64,000 bases of DNA. Source: Paenibacillus_G elgii_A (lineage in GTDB: Bacteria; Bacillota; Bacilli; Paenibacillales; NBRC-103111). The position numbers were made by a program, and so were the translations under genes. Of this stretch, positions 17,257 to 26,612 are shown piece after piece. Location: the NCBI GenBank assembly GCA_042219835.1, contig JBHJMN010000011.1, positions 1 to 64,000 on the forward strand, in the 5' to 3' direction. The notes beneath the pieces were generated by a model. The model did no database searches. It worked only from the letters and a program-made list of their open reading frames with translations, and was not told the origin of the DNA. Each line of letters starts with the position of its first letter. The first letter of the stretch is position 1.

Positions 17257-17952
17257 GGGAACAACGCCTCCTTGCAGTGTGGGATAAGCTGTCTGGCCAG
17301 CTCATATATAAGTGTAGGGGGCAAATGTTATAGGAATATAAAAAGAATTATAAAAAGGTAAATTTAATCTTCCGCATAATCAATCGGCAGCCGAACCCGA
17401 TCCATGGAGAATAGAAAGACTTGGCAGCGTCTCCTGCTTATTGTATCCGGAGTGTCGTATGGCTATCCCTAATCCGACCAACCTGGGTCGCCGCCTCGTA
17501 CCATACCCTGTTCAATCAATATCCGGGAAGCAGTACTGCGGACATGCAACCTTTCCCCGTTCACATTCGTTATATTATATGTCGGAAGGTTGGCGTCGGA
17601 GAAAAGACACTGCGGAAGCAGGAGGCTGTCTTTTCCCAATGACCGCTTTTCCGTTTGTGGTTTCAGAAAGTTTTTTCCAACTGGCGCTTATAAAAAGTTT
17701 GAAAATCGATGAAAATAAGACATAAAAAGATGGATAGCAAAGAGTCTTGCCGGAATTCCAGACGTTTTTCCCGTAAAAACAAAGATCCGGGCTCAGGAAG
17801 CGACTTGGCGGTTTTGACAAATCGGATCAAAGAGAGGAAAATCATATTCGGCGACCCTCGTAATCTAATCCACATCATCGAAAAAATTTTTGAAGGCGCT
17901 AAGAGAAACAGAAACAGACAAAGGGGTACATACAAAAAAAGGGGGATGTTTC
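17257..17952. other. About 700-bp gap without a convincing gene
   Basis: Several short frames occur but none has a ribosome binding site together with a family-like sequence. The stretch holds the divergent control regions of the PAP2 gene and of the family 2 glycosyltransferase. The last 250 bases are purine-rich and could be a long leader. No riboswitch class was recognised. Confidence 0.5.
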
Positions 17953-19188
17953 ATGTTGGACAGTATTCTGTTAGGCCTCCAGATTGCTTTGGCTTTGATT
18001 GGAGCCTACCAGTTGGTTCTGACGTTTTTCGGTTGGTACCGTCGCAAAAATCAAATTGAGCATGCGCCTCAAAAAACGTTTGCCGTTCTCGTAGCGGCCC
18101 ACAATGAGGAGCAGGTTGTCGGTGCGCTTATCGAGAACTTGAAAAATTTGGACTATCCGAAAGAACTATATGATATATTCGTGATTTGCGATAACTGCAC
18201 CGATAATACGGCTCAAATCACCCAAGACATGGGCGTGCTCGCATGCGTGCGCAGCAATCCGAAGCTGAGAGGCAAAGGCTACGCGATCGAGTGGATGCTC
18301 AAAGAGCTGTGGAAAATGCCGCGCCAGTACGATGCCGTCGTCATGTTTGACGCCGACAACCTCGTCAGCAAGGATTACCTGATGCATATGAACAACGACT
18401 TGTGTAACGGCTCCAAGGTTATTCAGGCTTATCTGGATACGAAGAATCCGCACGATTCCTGGATTACCGCCTCCTACGCGGTGACCTATTGGTACATTAA
18501 CCGGCTGTGGCAGCTGCCGCGGGCCAACCTTGGTTTGGGCAACTATTTGGGCGGCACAGGAATGTGCTTCGAATCGAACCTGCTGAAGGAAATCGGCTGG
18601 GGGGCGACAAGTCTCGTCGAGGATCTGGAGTTTACGATGCGCTGCGTGACTCGCGGCGTCAAACCGACGTTCAACTATTACGCGAAAGTGTACGACGAAA
18701 AGCCGCTCACGTTCAAAGCTTCGGCGCGCCAGCGGCTTCGCTGGATGCAGGGCCATTTCAACGTGGCCAGACGCTACTTCTTTCCGCTGCTCTGGAAAGG
18801 GATCAAGGAAGGCAGCTGGACGAAGATCGATAACGCCATTTACGCGGCCAATGTTTATAACGTGTTCATCGCTTCGATCGTTACCGTGGTGCTGTGGATC
18901 GATATGACGCTTCCGGGCGTCCCGACATTTAGTTCCTTGTTCAAGATTGCGCCAAGCTTCTTTGCGGTCTTCACGGTGTTAACCTACGTCCTGTTTATGA
19001 TCGCACTGATTATGGAGAAAGCGCCTTTGAAATCGTATAAGTACTTGATTACGTTCCCGCTCTTCCTGTTGTCCTGGTGGCCGATCACGATCTACGCGTT
19101 CTTCACGCAAAACAACAAGCAGTGGAGCCATACCGAGCATACCCGGGTTATCCGGCTCGAGGATATGAAGAGCAAGCAGGCCAGCTAG
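17953..19188 (+). CDS. Family 2 glycosyltransferase, membrane bound
   Basis: A 411-residue processive-type GT2. One N-terminal membrane helix, then the GT-A domain with FAVLVAAHNEE, DXD as MFDADN, the acceptor-base region SLVEDLEFTMR and the QXXRW motif as RQRLRWMQGH, followed by about three C-terminal helices. The arrangement is like hyaluronan, cellulose or beta-glucan synthases and N-glycosyltransferases of that fold. The ATG at 17953 has GGGGG seven bases upstream; an upstream in-frame ATG at 17890 has none. Cytoplasmic active site with polymer export across the membrane is inferred. Product unknown. Confidence 0.88.
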   Translation: MLDSILLGLQIALALIGAYQLVLTFFGWYRRKNQIEHAPQKTFAVLVAAHNEEQVVGALIENLKNLDYPKELYDIFVICDNCTDNTAQITQDMGVLACVRSNPKLRGKGYAIEWMLKELWKMPRQYDAVVMFDADNLVSKDYLMHMNNDLCNGSKVIQAYLDTKNPHDSWITASYAVTYWYINRLWQLPRANLGLGNYLGGTGMCFESNLLKEIGWGATSLVEDLEFTMRCVTRGVKPTFNYYAKVYDEKPLTFKASARQRLRWMQGHFNVARRYFFPLLWKGIKEGSWTKIDNAIYAANVYNVFIASIVTVVLWIDMTLPGVPTFSSLFKIAPSFFAVFTVLTYVLFMIALIMEKAPLKSYKYLITFPLFLLSWWPITIYAFFTQNNKQWSHTEHTRVIRLEDMKSKQAS

Positions 19189-19219
19189 CGCAAGCCGCGT
19201 AAAAAATCGGATTTCGCTG

Positions 19220-19248
19220 TTGACTATAGTCAATGGGAATGGTATATT
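19220..19248 (+). promoter_or_regulatory. Sigma-A promoter of the infC operon, with palindrome over the -35
   Basis: TTGACT at 19220-19225 and TATATT at 19243-19248 are separated by exactly 17 bases. The -35 is embedded in a perfect 14-base palindrome, TTGACTATAGTCAA (19220-19233), which could be an operator or chance. Confidence 0.75.
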
Positions 19249-19254
19249 TGTTTA

Positions 19255-19423
19255 GTGCGAAAGAAGAAGCGCCCGCTTCTCACCTGCCCGACCCCGGTTG
19301 GCTGGTTATGACTGAGAGTGACTTTGTTTGATTGATCTGTTCTTGAACTGATCAATCAATCCATTGGACCTAAAACCAAACGTGGGCGTTTATCGCCCGC
19401 GTATTTTTTTTGCAAAATCTTTT
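19255..19423 (+). promoter_or_regulatory. L20-type leader with attenuator upstream of infC
   Basis: The leader contains a perfect 10-base stem (TTGATTGATC at 19328-19337 with GATCAATCAA at 19350-19359) and then a terminator hairpin (19380-19388 with 19394-19402, loop TTTAT, followed by eight T). It sits between a promoter and the infC ribosome binding site. In Bacillus the equivalent L20 leader binds ribosomal protein L20 and causes premature termination, giving feedback control of infC-rpmI-rplT. The assignment rests on position and architecture. Confidence 0.75.
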
Positions 19424-19437
19424 GGAGGTGGCAGGTT

Positions 19438-19950
19438 ATCAGTACAGAGCACATGATTAACGATGAAATTCGGGCAAGAGAAGTTCGTTTGATTGATGCG
19501 AACGGAGAACAGCTCGGCATCAAGCCGATTCGCGAAGCGCTGCAAATTGCGCACGATCAGAATCTGGACTTGGTGAACGTGGCGCCTACGGCGAAACCGC
19601 CGGTTTGCCGGATCATGGACTACGGCAAATTCCGCTACGAAACGCAGAAGAAAGAGAAAGAAGCCCGTAAGAATCAGAAGATCGTCGAGCTGAAAGAAAT
19701 TCGTTTGAGCGCGACGATTGACGAGCACGATTTCCAAACGAAACTGCGCAACGTTGTGAAATTCCTGAACGATGGCGATAAAGTGAAGCTGTCTGTCCGT
19801 TTTCGCGGCCGTGAGATCGCTCATGCGGACATCGGTCAACGCGTTCTGGAGCGCATGGCAGCCGAAGTGGAAGAGCTGTGCATCGTTGAGCGCAAGCCGA
19901 AGCTGGAAGGCCGGAGCATGATCATGATCTTGGCGTCGAAGCAGCAATAG
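19438..19950 (+). CDS. infC: Translation initiation factor IF-3, probable ATC start
   Basis: IF-3 binds the 30S subunit, checks the start codon-anticodon pair and prevents premature 50S joining. The N-domain (INDEIRAREVRLID, YGKFRYE) and the C-domain (KEIRLSATIDEHD to the end) are complete, about 170 residues. Start choice: GGAGGTG at 19424-19430 is seven bases before an in-frame ATC at 19438, whereas the first ATG at 19453 is 22 bases away. Use of ATT/ATC/ATA in infC is well known and lets IF-3 autoregulate, so ATC is taken as the start. First gene of infC-rpmI-rplT behind an L20 leader. Confidence 0.93.
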   Translation: MSTEHMINDEIRAREVRLIDANGEQLGIKPIREALQIAHDQNLDLVNVAPTAKPPVCRIMDYGKFRYETQKKEKEARKNQKIVELKEIRLSATIDEHDFQTKLRNVVKFLNDGDKVKLSVRFRGREIAHADIGQRVLERMAAEVEELCIVERKPKLEGRSMIMILASKQQ

Positions 19951-19981
19951 TAAAATCTCATTCTTTAAGGAGGAACACCCC

Positions 19982-20182
19982 ATGCCAAAAATGAAAACTC
20001 ACAGCAGCTTGAAAGACCGCTTCAAAATTACAGGTACAGGCAAAGTAAAACGCTACAAAGCGTATAAAAACCACCTGCTGTCCGGCAAATCCGCTCGCCA
20101 AAAACGCGTTTTGGGCACGAATCCGGTTATGCATCCGGGCGATGTAAGACGCCTGAAGCAGCAGCTCGCTAACATTAAGTAA
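19982..20182 (+). CDS. rpmI: 50S ribosomal protein L35
   Basis: 66 residues, the usual length, with the family start PKMKTHSSLKDRFK and the basic KNHLLSGKSARQKR block. A structural protein of the large subunit. AAGGAGG lies upstream of the ATG and the gene follows infC by 31 bases, in the conserved infC-rpmI-rplT order. Confidence 0.97.
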   Translation: MPKMKTHSSLKDRFKITGTGKVKRYKAYKNHLLSGKSARQKRVLGTNPVMHPGDVRRLKQQLANIK

Positions 20183-20234
20183 TCCCGTTCGTCTCGAATT
20201 CGCATACTTACAACATTTCTGGAGGTAGATTGTC

Positions 20235-20594
20235 ATGGCAAGAGTGAAAGGCGGATTTATCCGTACACGTCGTCGTAAAAAAATATTGAAACTTGCTAAA
20301 GGTTACTTTGGCTCGAAACATAGACTGTTTAAAACGGCAAAAGAGCAAGTCATGAAATCCTTGCTTTATGCATACCGCGACCGTCGTCAGAAAAAACGCG
20401 ATTTCCGCAAGCTGTGGATCGTGCGGATCAATGCGGCAGCGCGTCAAAACGGCTTGTCCTACAGCAAGCTGATGCACGGCCTGAAACTGGCTGGCGTAGA
20501 AGTGAACCGCAAAATGTTGGCGGATCTCGCCGTTAACGATATCAATGCATTCAACTCTTTGGCAGAAACTGCCAAGCAAAAGGTGAACGCATAA
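20235..20594 (+). CDS. rplT: 50S ribosomal protein L20
   Basis: 119 residues, standard length, with ARVKGGFIRTRRRKKILK at the start and the conserved C-terminal RNA-binding helices (NGLSYSKLMHGLKLAGVEVN). L20 is needed for early 50S assembly and in Bacillus is also the repressor acting on the leader of its own operon; a matching leader is present upstream of infC. TGGAGGT precedes the ATG. Followed by a strong terminator. Confidence 0.97.
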   Translation: MARVKGGFIRTRRRKKILKLAKGYFGSKHRLFKTAKEQVMKSLLYAYRDRRQKKRDFRKLWIVRINAAARQNGLSYSKLMHGLKLAGVEVNRKMLADLAVNDINAFNSLAETAKQKVNA

Positions 20595-20621
20595 GGCACG
20601 GTTATCAACCGGGCCTGCCTT

Positions 20622-20677
20622 AAACACCCCTTGCAAGGATACGGTTATACGTATCGTTGCAAGGGGTGTTTGTTTTG
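20622..20677 (+). terminator. Strong intrinsic terminator of the infC operon
   Basis: Arms 20622-20643 and 20650-20671 (22 bases, one mismatch), loop GTTATA, then a T-rich stretch. The downstream arm also contains the AAGGGG that would serve as ribosome binding site for the small frame starting at 20675. Confidence 0.9.
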
Positions 20678-20869
20678 CGTGCCGGATATTTATTGGACCG
20701 GCTGAATACGATGGGGCTTCCTGAAGCGTATGAGGAGCTGCTTCGGTCGTATGATCGGATCGAAAGCCGAAGCTTCGACTATGCCGTCGTGAAACGGGAG
20801 GAGCGAATTGTCGCTGGAAGCCGCTTGCCCAATATACGGACGTTTCGCGAAAAAAGGTCCGGTGAATAA
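20675..20869 (+). CDS. Small hypothetical protein (64 aa)
   Basis: A possible 64-residue basic protein starting at TTG, with AAGGGG eight or so bases upstream, rich in Arg and Tyr (LLDRLNTMGLPEAYEELLRS). Not recognised. The ribosome binding site lies inside the terminator stem of the infC operon, so translation would need read-through or a separate promoter. It ends inside the inverted repeat that terminates the convergent phosphoesterase gene. Reality uncertain. Confidence 0.35.
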   Translation: MRAGYLLDRLNTMGLPEAYEELLRSYDRIESRSFDYAVVKREERIVAGSRLPNIRTFREKRSGE

Positions 20870-20907
20870 GAAGCCGCGCCGAGCAGCCTGCTCTTATTCA
20901 CTGGACC
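20850..20907 (-). terminator. Intrinsic terminator of the metallophosphoesterase gene
   Basis: Inverted repeat GGTCCGGTGAATAAGA (20856-20871) with TCTTATTCACTGGACC (20892-20907), 15 of 16 paired. Read on the minus strand it is followed by a run of six T, a textbook terminator for the gene ending at 20936. Confidence 0.85.
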
Positions 20908-20935
20908 TTAGAAATAATATCCTGCCGACTACCGT

Positions 20936-22114
20936 TTACTTCTTCTGAGCTACCGGTACGGTAAACTGCGCTTCCGGAATCCACTGCTTCCGGTAAAAAT
21001 CCCTGCCCTTGATCCGGACCCGGTCCGGGTACACCTCGATGTACAGCCCTTGGCTTTCCTTTTTGCCCTTCAGCTTTTCCGCGCCTTTGCCGTCGCTCGT
21101 CAGTGCTTCGAACACCGAGGCGGTGTTAACCATCGTGAAGCCGTCCCGCACCAGCGTATCCGGCTGATTCAGCTCCCAGTGCGAATGGCTGCTGAAGTAG
21201 ATGACCTGCGGATACTGCGACAAGATCGCTTTCAGTTCCTCGTGCTGAATGACGGCCCGGCTATTCGTGCAGCAAAAATGCGTTCCCGATACCGAGGCAG
21301 GCAGCGGCTGGTGCAGGAAGACGAAGACCGGTTTGTTCGAGCGGGCGTCTTTTTCCAGCGTCTGCTTCAGCCATTCCAACTGCTCGGGCGACAAATAAGC
21401 GTCCTCAGCATGATCCGGGTCAGACTGCCGGTATTGCTCCGAGCCAAGGAAGATAAAATGATAGCCCTTGATGGTCTTCTCGTAGTAGACCTTGTTCTCT
21501 CCGGAGAACGAGAGAAACCGGGAAATTGACTCTTGGTCCGTTTCCCCGTTAGGAAAGCCGTTCGGGTTCCAACGGCTACCGCTGCTGTACCAAGCTTTGT
21601 AAAACTCGTGGTTGCCGATATTGTACAAGACGCTCTCCGGATGCGGCGCGCTTTGCATGAGCTCTTTGAGCTTGGCGTAGTCCTCGGGCCTGCCTTCGGT
21701 TAAATCCCCGTTGATCACGAGCGTGTCGGCCGACGGATTGATTTCGTTCAGGTCGTTCAATACGCGAACGAGCTTCTCGTGCGACGTGTTCTCCCACGAT
21801 TGAACGTGGATATCGCTGATGACGGGAAAGGTCAGCACCGGATTCCCTTCGGTTTGGGGCAGAGCGCTTCCGGCGTCCCCGTCAAGCGGCGGCTTCGATT
21901 GCAGAGCGGGGCCGGAGAGGACCGTCGGCAGGGCCGGCAGCACGACTTCGCCACTCAGGAGCGGGCCGGATGCGGTGGAAGCTTGCCTTATGTTTTGTCC
22001 CATGCCGGATGCCATCGGCTCGGAACCCATGGCAAAAGGAGCGGCTGCGGCGGTTGCAAGGGCGCCGGAGATCAAGGTGATGGACAGGACGGCGGATTGC
22101 AGCATGTCTCGCAT
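20936..22114 (-). CDS. Secreted calcineurin-like metallophosphoesterase
   Basis: About 392 residues. A signal peptide (MRDMLQSAVLSITLISG to AAAA) leads into a linker and then a calcineurin-type domain with the metal-binding blocks VISDIHV, VINGDLTEG, NIGNHEF and the late His motif SSHSHWE, i.e. a dimetal phosphoesterase acting outside the membrane. The frame is open to 22354, but AAAGGAG lies eight bases before the ATG at 22114, which starts the signal peptide. Two adjacent cysteines (FCCTN) near the active site are unusual. Substrate unknown; relatives include 5-prime nucleotidases and phosphodiesterases. Confidence 0.85.
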   Translation of the reverse strand: MRDMLQSAVLSITLISGALATAAAAPFAMGSEPMASGMGQNIRQASTASGPLLSGEVVLPALPTVLSGPALQSKPPLDGDAGSALPQTEGNPVLTFPVISDIHVQSWENTSHEKLVRVLNDLNEINPSADTLVINGDLTEGRPEDYAKLKELMQSAPHPESVLYNIGNHEFYKAWYSSGSRWNPNGFPNGETDQESISRFLSFSGENKVYYEKTIKGYHFIFLGSEQYRQSDPDHAEDAYLSPEQLEWLKQTLEKDARSNKPVFVFLHQPLPASVSGTHFCCTNSRAVIQHEELKAILSQYPQVIYFSSHSHWELNQPDTLVRDGFTMVNTASVFEALTSDGKGAEKLKGKKESQGLYIEVYPDRVRIKGRDFYRKQWIPEAQFTVPVAQKK

Positions 22115-22597
22115 GAAATCACTCCTTTTTCTTCGTTGTGTGTTTTTTGCCTTTTTTTTCGGTCTTAATATACTTCGGCGTACGGCTTCTCCGTTTTGAC
22201 CCAATACGGTAAACTTTTTTCCATCATGGCTATTATTGGCCCCAAGCCGCAAGATTGAAGACGAGTTCCCGCTGGTAAAAGTTGCGGTGTATCCAATTTT
22301 CGATCGGCCGTTTTCCGTTCCTTTGTCGCGGGGCTCCTTTTTCAACATAACCAAAGATTGTTAGCGGGCCGTCAAGCGGGCAAAAATTATTTTTGAAACT
22401 AACTTGGGGCATTCACAAAATCTTCATTCGATGCGACGGCAATCGGCAGCCGCGGGGAAGGAACGCTTGCAAACGGGCTTTCCGAAAGAGTCTCCGGTCC
22501 GACTTCGTGTAAAGAAACCGTAAACGCCGTCTCCGACTTGAGCGGAAGGTCCCGGATCAGAGGCGTTTTCGCTTCTTTTTTTCCTCGGGAATGATGC
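22115..22597. other. 480-bp divergent control region
   Basis: Contains the upstream region of the phosphoesterase and the far-upstream region of ilvB. A minus-strand frame here (22399-22716) crosses the ilv promoter and is not believed. At 22523-22582 an AACGCC/GGCGTT pairing followed by a T-run looks like a terminator just before the ilv promoter. No other element recognised. Confidence 0.45.
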
Positions 22598-22626
22598 TTG
22601 ACTAAAAAATCGATTCGGCATATAAT
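22598..22626 (+). promoter_or_regulatory. Sigma-A promoter of the ilv-leu operon
   Basis: TTGACT at 22598-22603 and a perfect TATAAT at 22621-22626, spacing 17. Transcription would begin near 22633, at the start of the T-box leader. Confidence 0.88.
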
Positions 22627-22632
22627 ACAAAA

Positions 22633-23036
22633 AAACACATCAGATATATCGGCTATGAAGAGGACGAAGTTATAAGGGCTCTTATGTTCAGAGAGCAGTG
22701 GAGATGCTGAAACCAATGCCTTAACCCCTTATGTACGAGCTCACCTCGGAGCTGTTTTCCTGAAAGCTTTATCGCATATCATCAGGCTTTACTGCTTGAA
22801 AGCGATAATGTTACTAGGGAAAATCGGATTTGGCACACGTTACCGTGCCGAAGGTAAGAGTCGCGAATTCACGGGTCGTCATCGTGCTAGCCGATGAGGA
22901 TTGCTGCGGCGCGCATTACCTGCTAAGGTTATTTGCCGCGAGGCATCTAACAAATTCTGGGTGGTACCACGGAAGATTAACCCCTTTCGTCCCGTCAGAC
23001 GCACATGCTGCGTTTGGGGATGAGAGGGGTTTTTTA
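22633..23036 (+). promoter_or_regulatory. T-box leader, probable leucine (CUC) specifier
   Basis: The diagnostic T-box sequence TTCTGGGTGGTACCACGG starts at 22956. A terminator follows (AACCCC... at 22979-22993 with ...GGGGTT at 23016-23031, then six T). Upstream, stem I elements AGAGAGC and the specifier region GAG-CTC-ACCT are visible, with CTC at 22740-22742 read as a leucine codon. Uncharged leucyl-tRNA would stabilise the antiterminator and turn on ilvB and the genes behind it, as in B. subtilis ilv-leu. T-box identity is certain, the specifier is by eye. Confidence 0.92.
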
Positions 23037-23073
23037 GTCGTTTGTCGGATTATCTGAGAGGAGGCCAATATTC

Positions 23074-24816
23074 ATGATCGTCCAAACCACACAAAAGTCA
23101 AAGGAACAGCTTCGCGAAGAGCTGCTGAAGCCGGACGTCATTACCGGTTCGGAAATGCTGCTTCGCAGCCTGCTGCTGGAGGACGTGGATTGCGTCTTCG
23201 GTTATCCCGGCGGAGCGGTCTTATATATTTACGATGCCATGCACGGTAATCCGGATTTCAACCATTTGCTGACGCGGCATGAGCAAGGCGCGATTCACGC
23301 AGCCGACGGGTACGCCCGTTCAACAGGCAAAGTAGGCGTCTGTATCGCCACCTCGGGTCCGGGAGCAACGAACCTCGTTACCGGAATTGCGACGGCTTAC
23401 ATGGACTCGGTGCCGCTCGTGGTCATCACGGGTAACGTTGCGACATCGGTGATCGGTACGGACGCTTTCCAAGAGGCGGACATTACCGGCATCACGATGC
23501 CGATTACGAAGCACAGCTACTTGGTGCGCGACGTGCAAGACTTGCCGCGCATTATCAAAGAAGCGTTCCATATCGCTTCGACCGGCCGCAGAGGCCCGGT
23601 TCTGATCGATATTCCGAAGGACGTCTCGAACGATACGGCGCCGTTCTACTATCCGGAGAAGGTGGACATCCGCGGCTACAATCCGACGGTGCAGCCGAAC
23701 AAGCTCCAAGTCGACAAGATGCTGGAGGCGATCGCCGAGAGTGAGCGTCCGATGATCATCGCAGGCGGCGGCGTTGTCTACGCCGATGCGGCGGAGCAGC
23801 TGCTTGAGTTCGTCAACAAAACGCGGATTCCGGTCACCACGACGCTGCTTGGCTTGGGCGGGTTCCCAAGCGCGCACGAGCTGTGGCTCGGCATGCCGGG
23901 GATGCACGGAACGTATACCGCTAACCACGCGCTGCAAAACTGCGATCTGTTGATCGGCATCGGCGCCCGGTTCGACGACCGCGTCACGATGAAGGTGGAC
24001 GGCTTTGCGCCGCAGGCGAAAAAAATCATCCACATCGACGTGGACCCGGCAGAAATCGGCAAAATAATCGAAACGGCCATCCCGGTCGTCGGCGATGTGA
24101 AGGCCGTGCTGCAGCTTGCCAACCTGAAGGCGAAGCCGTCCCGATCCGAGAAATGGATCGAATGGGTGCAGGAGACGAAACAGAATTTCCCGCTGCGCTA
24201 TAAAGATTCCGATACGGAGCTGAAGCCGCAGTACGTCATCGAGATGATCCACGAGACGACCAAGGGCGAAGCGATCGTAACGACGGACGTCGGTCAGCAT
24301 CAGATGTGGGCGGCGCAGTATTACAAATTCAATCATCCGCGTTCCTGGATCACCTCGGGTGGCCTCGGCACGATGGGCTTCGGATTCCCGTCGGCGATCG
24401 GCGCGCAGAAGGCGCACCCGGACCGGCTGGTCGTCTCGATCAACGGTGACGGCGGCATGCAGATGTGTTCCCAGGAGCTTGCGGTTTGTGCGATTCACCA
24501 AATTCCGGTCAAAATCGTCGTCATCAACAACCGGGTGCTCGGCATGGTGCGTCAGTGGCAGGAGATCATTTACGACAACCGGTACAGCCACATCGACTTG
24601 GCCGGTAGCCCGGATTTCGTGAAGCTGGCGGAAGCTTACGGCGTGAAGGGGCTGCGTGCAACGAACAAAGACGAAGCCCGCCGCGCTTGGCAGGAAGCGC
24701 TCGATACCCCGGGTCCCGTGCTCGTCGAATTCGTCGTCCGGAAGCACGAGAACGTGTTCCCGATGGTAACGCAAGGCTCGACGATAGACCAAATGTTAAT
24801 GGGGGATTCGGAATGA
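23074..24816 (+). CDS. ilvB: Acetolactate synthase, large catalytic subunit
   Basis: A 580-residue thiamine diphosphate enzyme joining two pyruvates to acetolactate, or pyruvate plus 2-ketobutyrate to acetohydroxybutyrate, the first common step to valine, leucine and isoleucine. Visible are the activating Glu in RHEQGAIHAADGYAR, GYPGGAVL, the FAD-region motifs and the ThDP motif NGDGGMQM. Full length, biosynthetic type. GAGAGGAGG lies upstream of the ATG. It overlaps ilvN by four bases (ATGA), ensuring coupled synthesis of the regulatory subunit. Controlled by the leucine T-box. Confidence 0.97.
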   Translation: MIVQTTQKSKEQLREELLKPDVITGSEMLLRSLLLEDVDCVFGYPGGAVLYIYDAMHGNPDFNHLLTRHEQGAIHAADGYARSTGKVGVCIATSGPGATNLVTGIATAYMDSVPLVVITGNVATSVIGTDAFQEADITGITMPITKHSYLVRDVQDLPRIIKEAFHIASTGRRGPVLIDIPKDVSNDTAPFYYPEKVDIRGYNPTVQPNKLQVDKMLEAIAESERPMIIAGGGVVYADAAEQLLEFVNKTRIPVTTTLLGLGGFPSAHELWLGMPGMHGTYTANHALQNCDLLIGIGARFDDRVTMKVDGFAPQAKKIIHIDVDPAEIGKIIETAIPVVGDVKAVLQLANLKAKPSRSEKWIEWVQETKQNFPLRYKDSDTELKPQYVIEMIHETTKGEAIVTTDVGQHQMWAAQYYKFNHPRSWITSGGLGTMGFGFPSAIGAQKAHPDRLVVSINGDGGMQMCSQELAVCAIHQIPVKIVVINNRVLGMVRQWQEIIYDNRYSHIDLAGSPDFVKLAEAYGVKGLRATNKDEARRAWQEALDTPGPVLVEFVVRKHENVFPMVTQGSTIDQMLMGDSE

Positions 24817-25301
24817 CACGCAAACACACCATATCCGTTCTAGTGAACAACCAGCCCGGTGTGCTGCAGCGCGTATCCGGCCTGTTCGGCCGCCGGGGCT
24901 TCAATATCGAGAGCATTACGGTGGGCGAGTCCGAGGAAAAAGGGCTCTCCCGCATGGTTATCGTCACGACGGGAGACGACAAGACGCTGGAGCAGATTTC
25001 CAAGCAGCTCTATAAGTTGATCGACGTGATCAAGGTCGTCGACCTGAGCGCCCATCCGATGGTGGCGCGCGAGCTGGCGCTGATCAAAGTCAACGCCGAA
25101 CCAAGCATGCGGCCGGAAATTCTCGGCGTTGTCGAGACGTTCCGCGCAGCCATCGTCGATATCGGTCCAAGCTCGCTGATCGTGCAGGTCGTCGGGGATT
25201 CCGAGAAAATCGAAGCCATGACCGAGCTGCTCAAGCCTTACGGCATCAAGGAGCTGTCCCGCACCGGCGTAACGGCGATGATCCGCGGTATGATTAAATA
25301 A
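24813..25301 (+). CDS. ilvN: Acetolactate synthase, small regulatory subunit
   Basis: 162 residues: an N-terminal ACT domain (HTISVLVNNQPGVLQRVSGLF, RGFNIESITVG) and the C-terminal ALS_ss_C domain (ELALIKVNAE to the end). It confers feedback inhibition by valine and stimulates the large subunit. The start ATG overlaps the ilvB stop codon; the open frame beginning at 24687 is only the shadow of ilvB. Called ilvH in many Bacillus genomes. Confidence 0.96.
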   Translation: MTRKHTISVLVNNQPGVLQRVSGLFGRRGFNIESITVGESEEKGLSRMVIVTTGDDKTLEQISKQLYKLIDVIKVVDLSAHPMVARELALIKVNAEPSMRPEILGVVETFRAAIVDIGPSSLIVQVVGDSEKIEAMTELLKPYGIKELSRTGVTAMIRGMIK

Positions 25302-25458
25302 TTCATTTTTCGTTTTGCTACTAATATCAAGATGTTCCTGTGAGCGGGGGCTCATGCGGATGACAGGGCCAACCCGGCTGCGGTCCGAGCTTCCTGTTCC
25401 CGTCGTCCGTTCGAGCACCCGTTCACAGGGTTTTAATTCAAAGGAGGAGCTATTATCC

Positions 25459-26451
<993 letters not shown>

Positions 26452-26612
26452 TTCGGCAGACGATAGCAACGTATAACGGACAAGCGGCATAAGGTCGGCT
26501 TGAAAGCGGCGCAGGGAATGGACGGTAGGCAGGTCCGTTGCCTGCCCGTTTCGGGTCGCACCTTTTTCTGCTTTAATGCAAGTCAATTCCAAAGGAGGCG
26601 CAGCCAAGAGCC

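Noticed and set aside
17257..17952. Possible c-di-GMP or c-di-AMP riboswitch before the glycosyltransferase
   Set aside because: None of the conserved blocks of these classes could be found by eye on either strand.
17709..18059. 116-codon frame before the family 2 glycosyltransferase
   Set aside because: It overlaps the true start of the glycosyltransferase in another frame and is an unstructured basic sequence without a ribosome binding site.
22399..22716. 105-codon minus-strand frame
   Set aside because: It runs across the ilv promoter and the start of the T-box, has no ribosome binding site and no family-like sequence.
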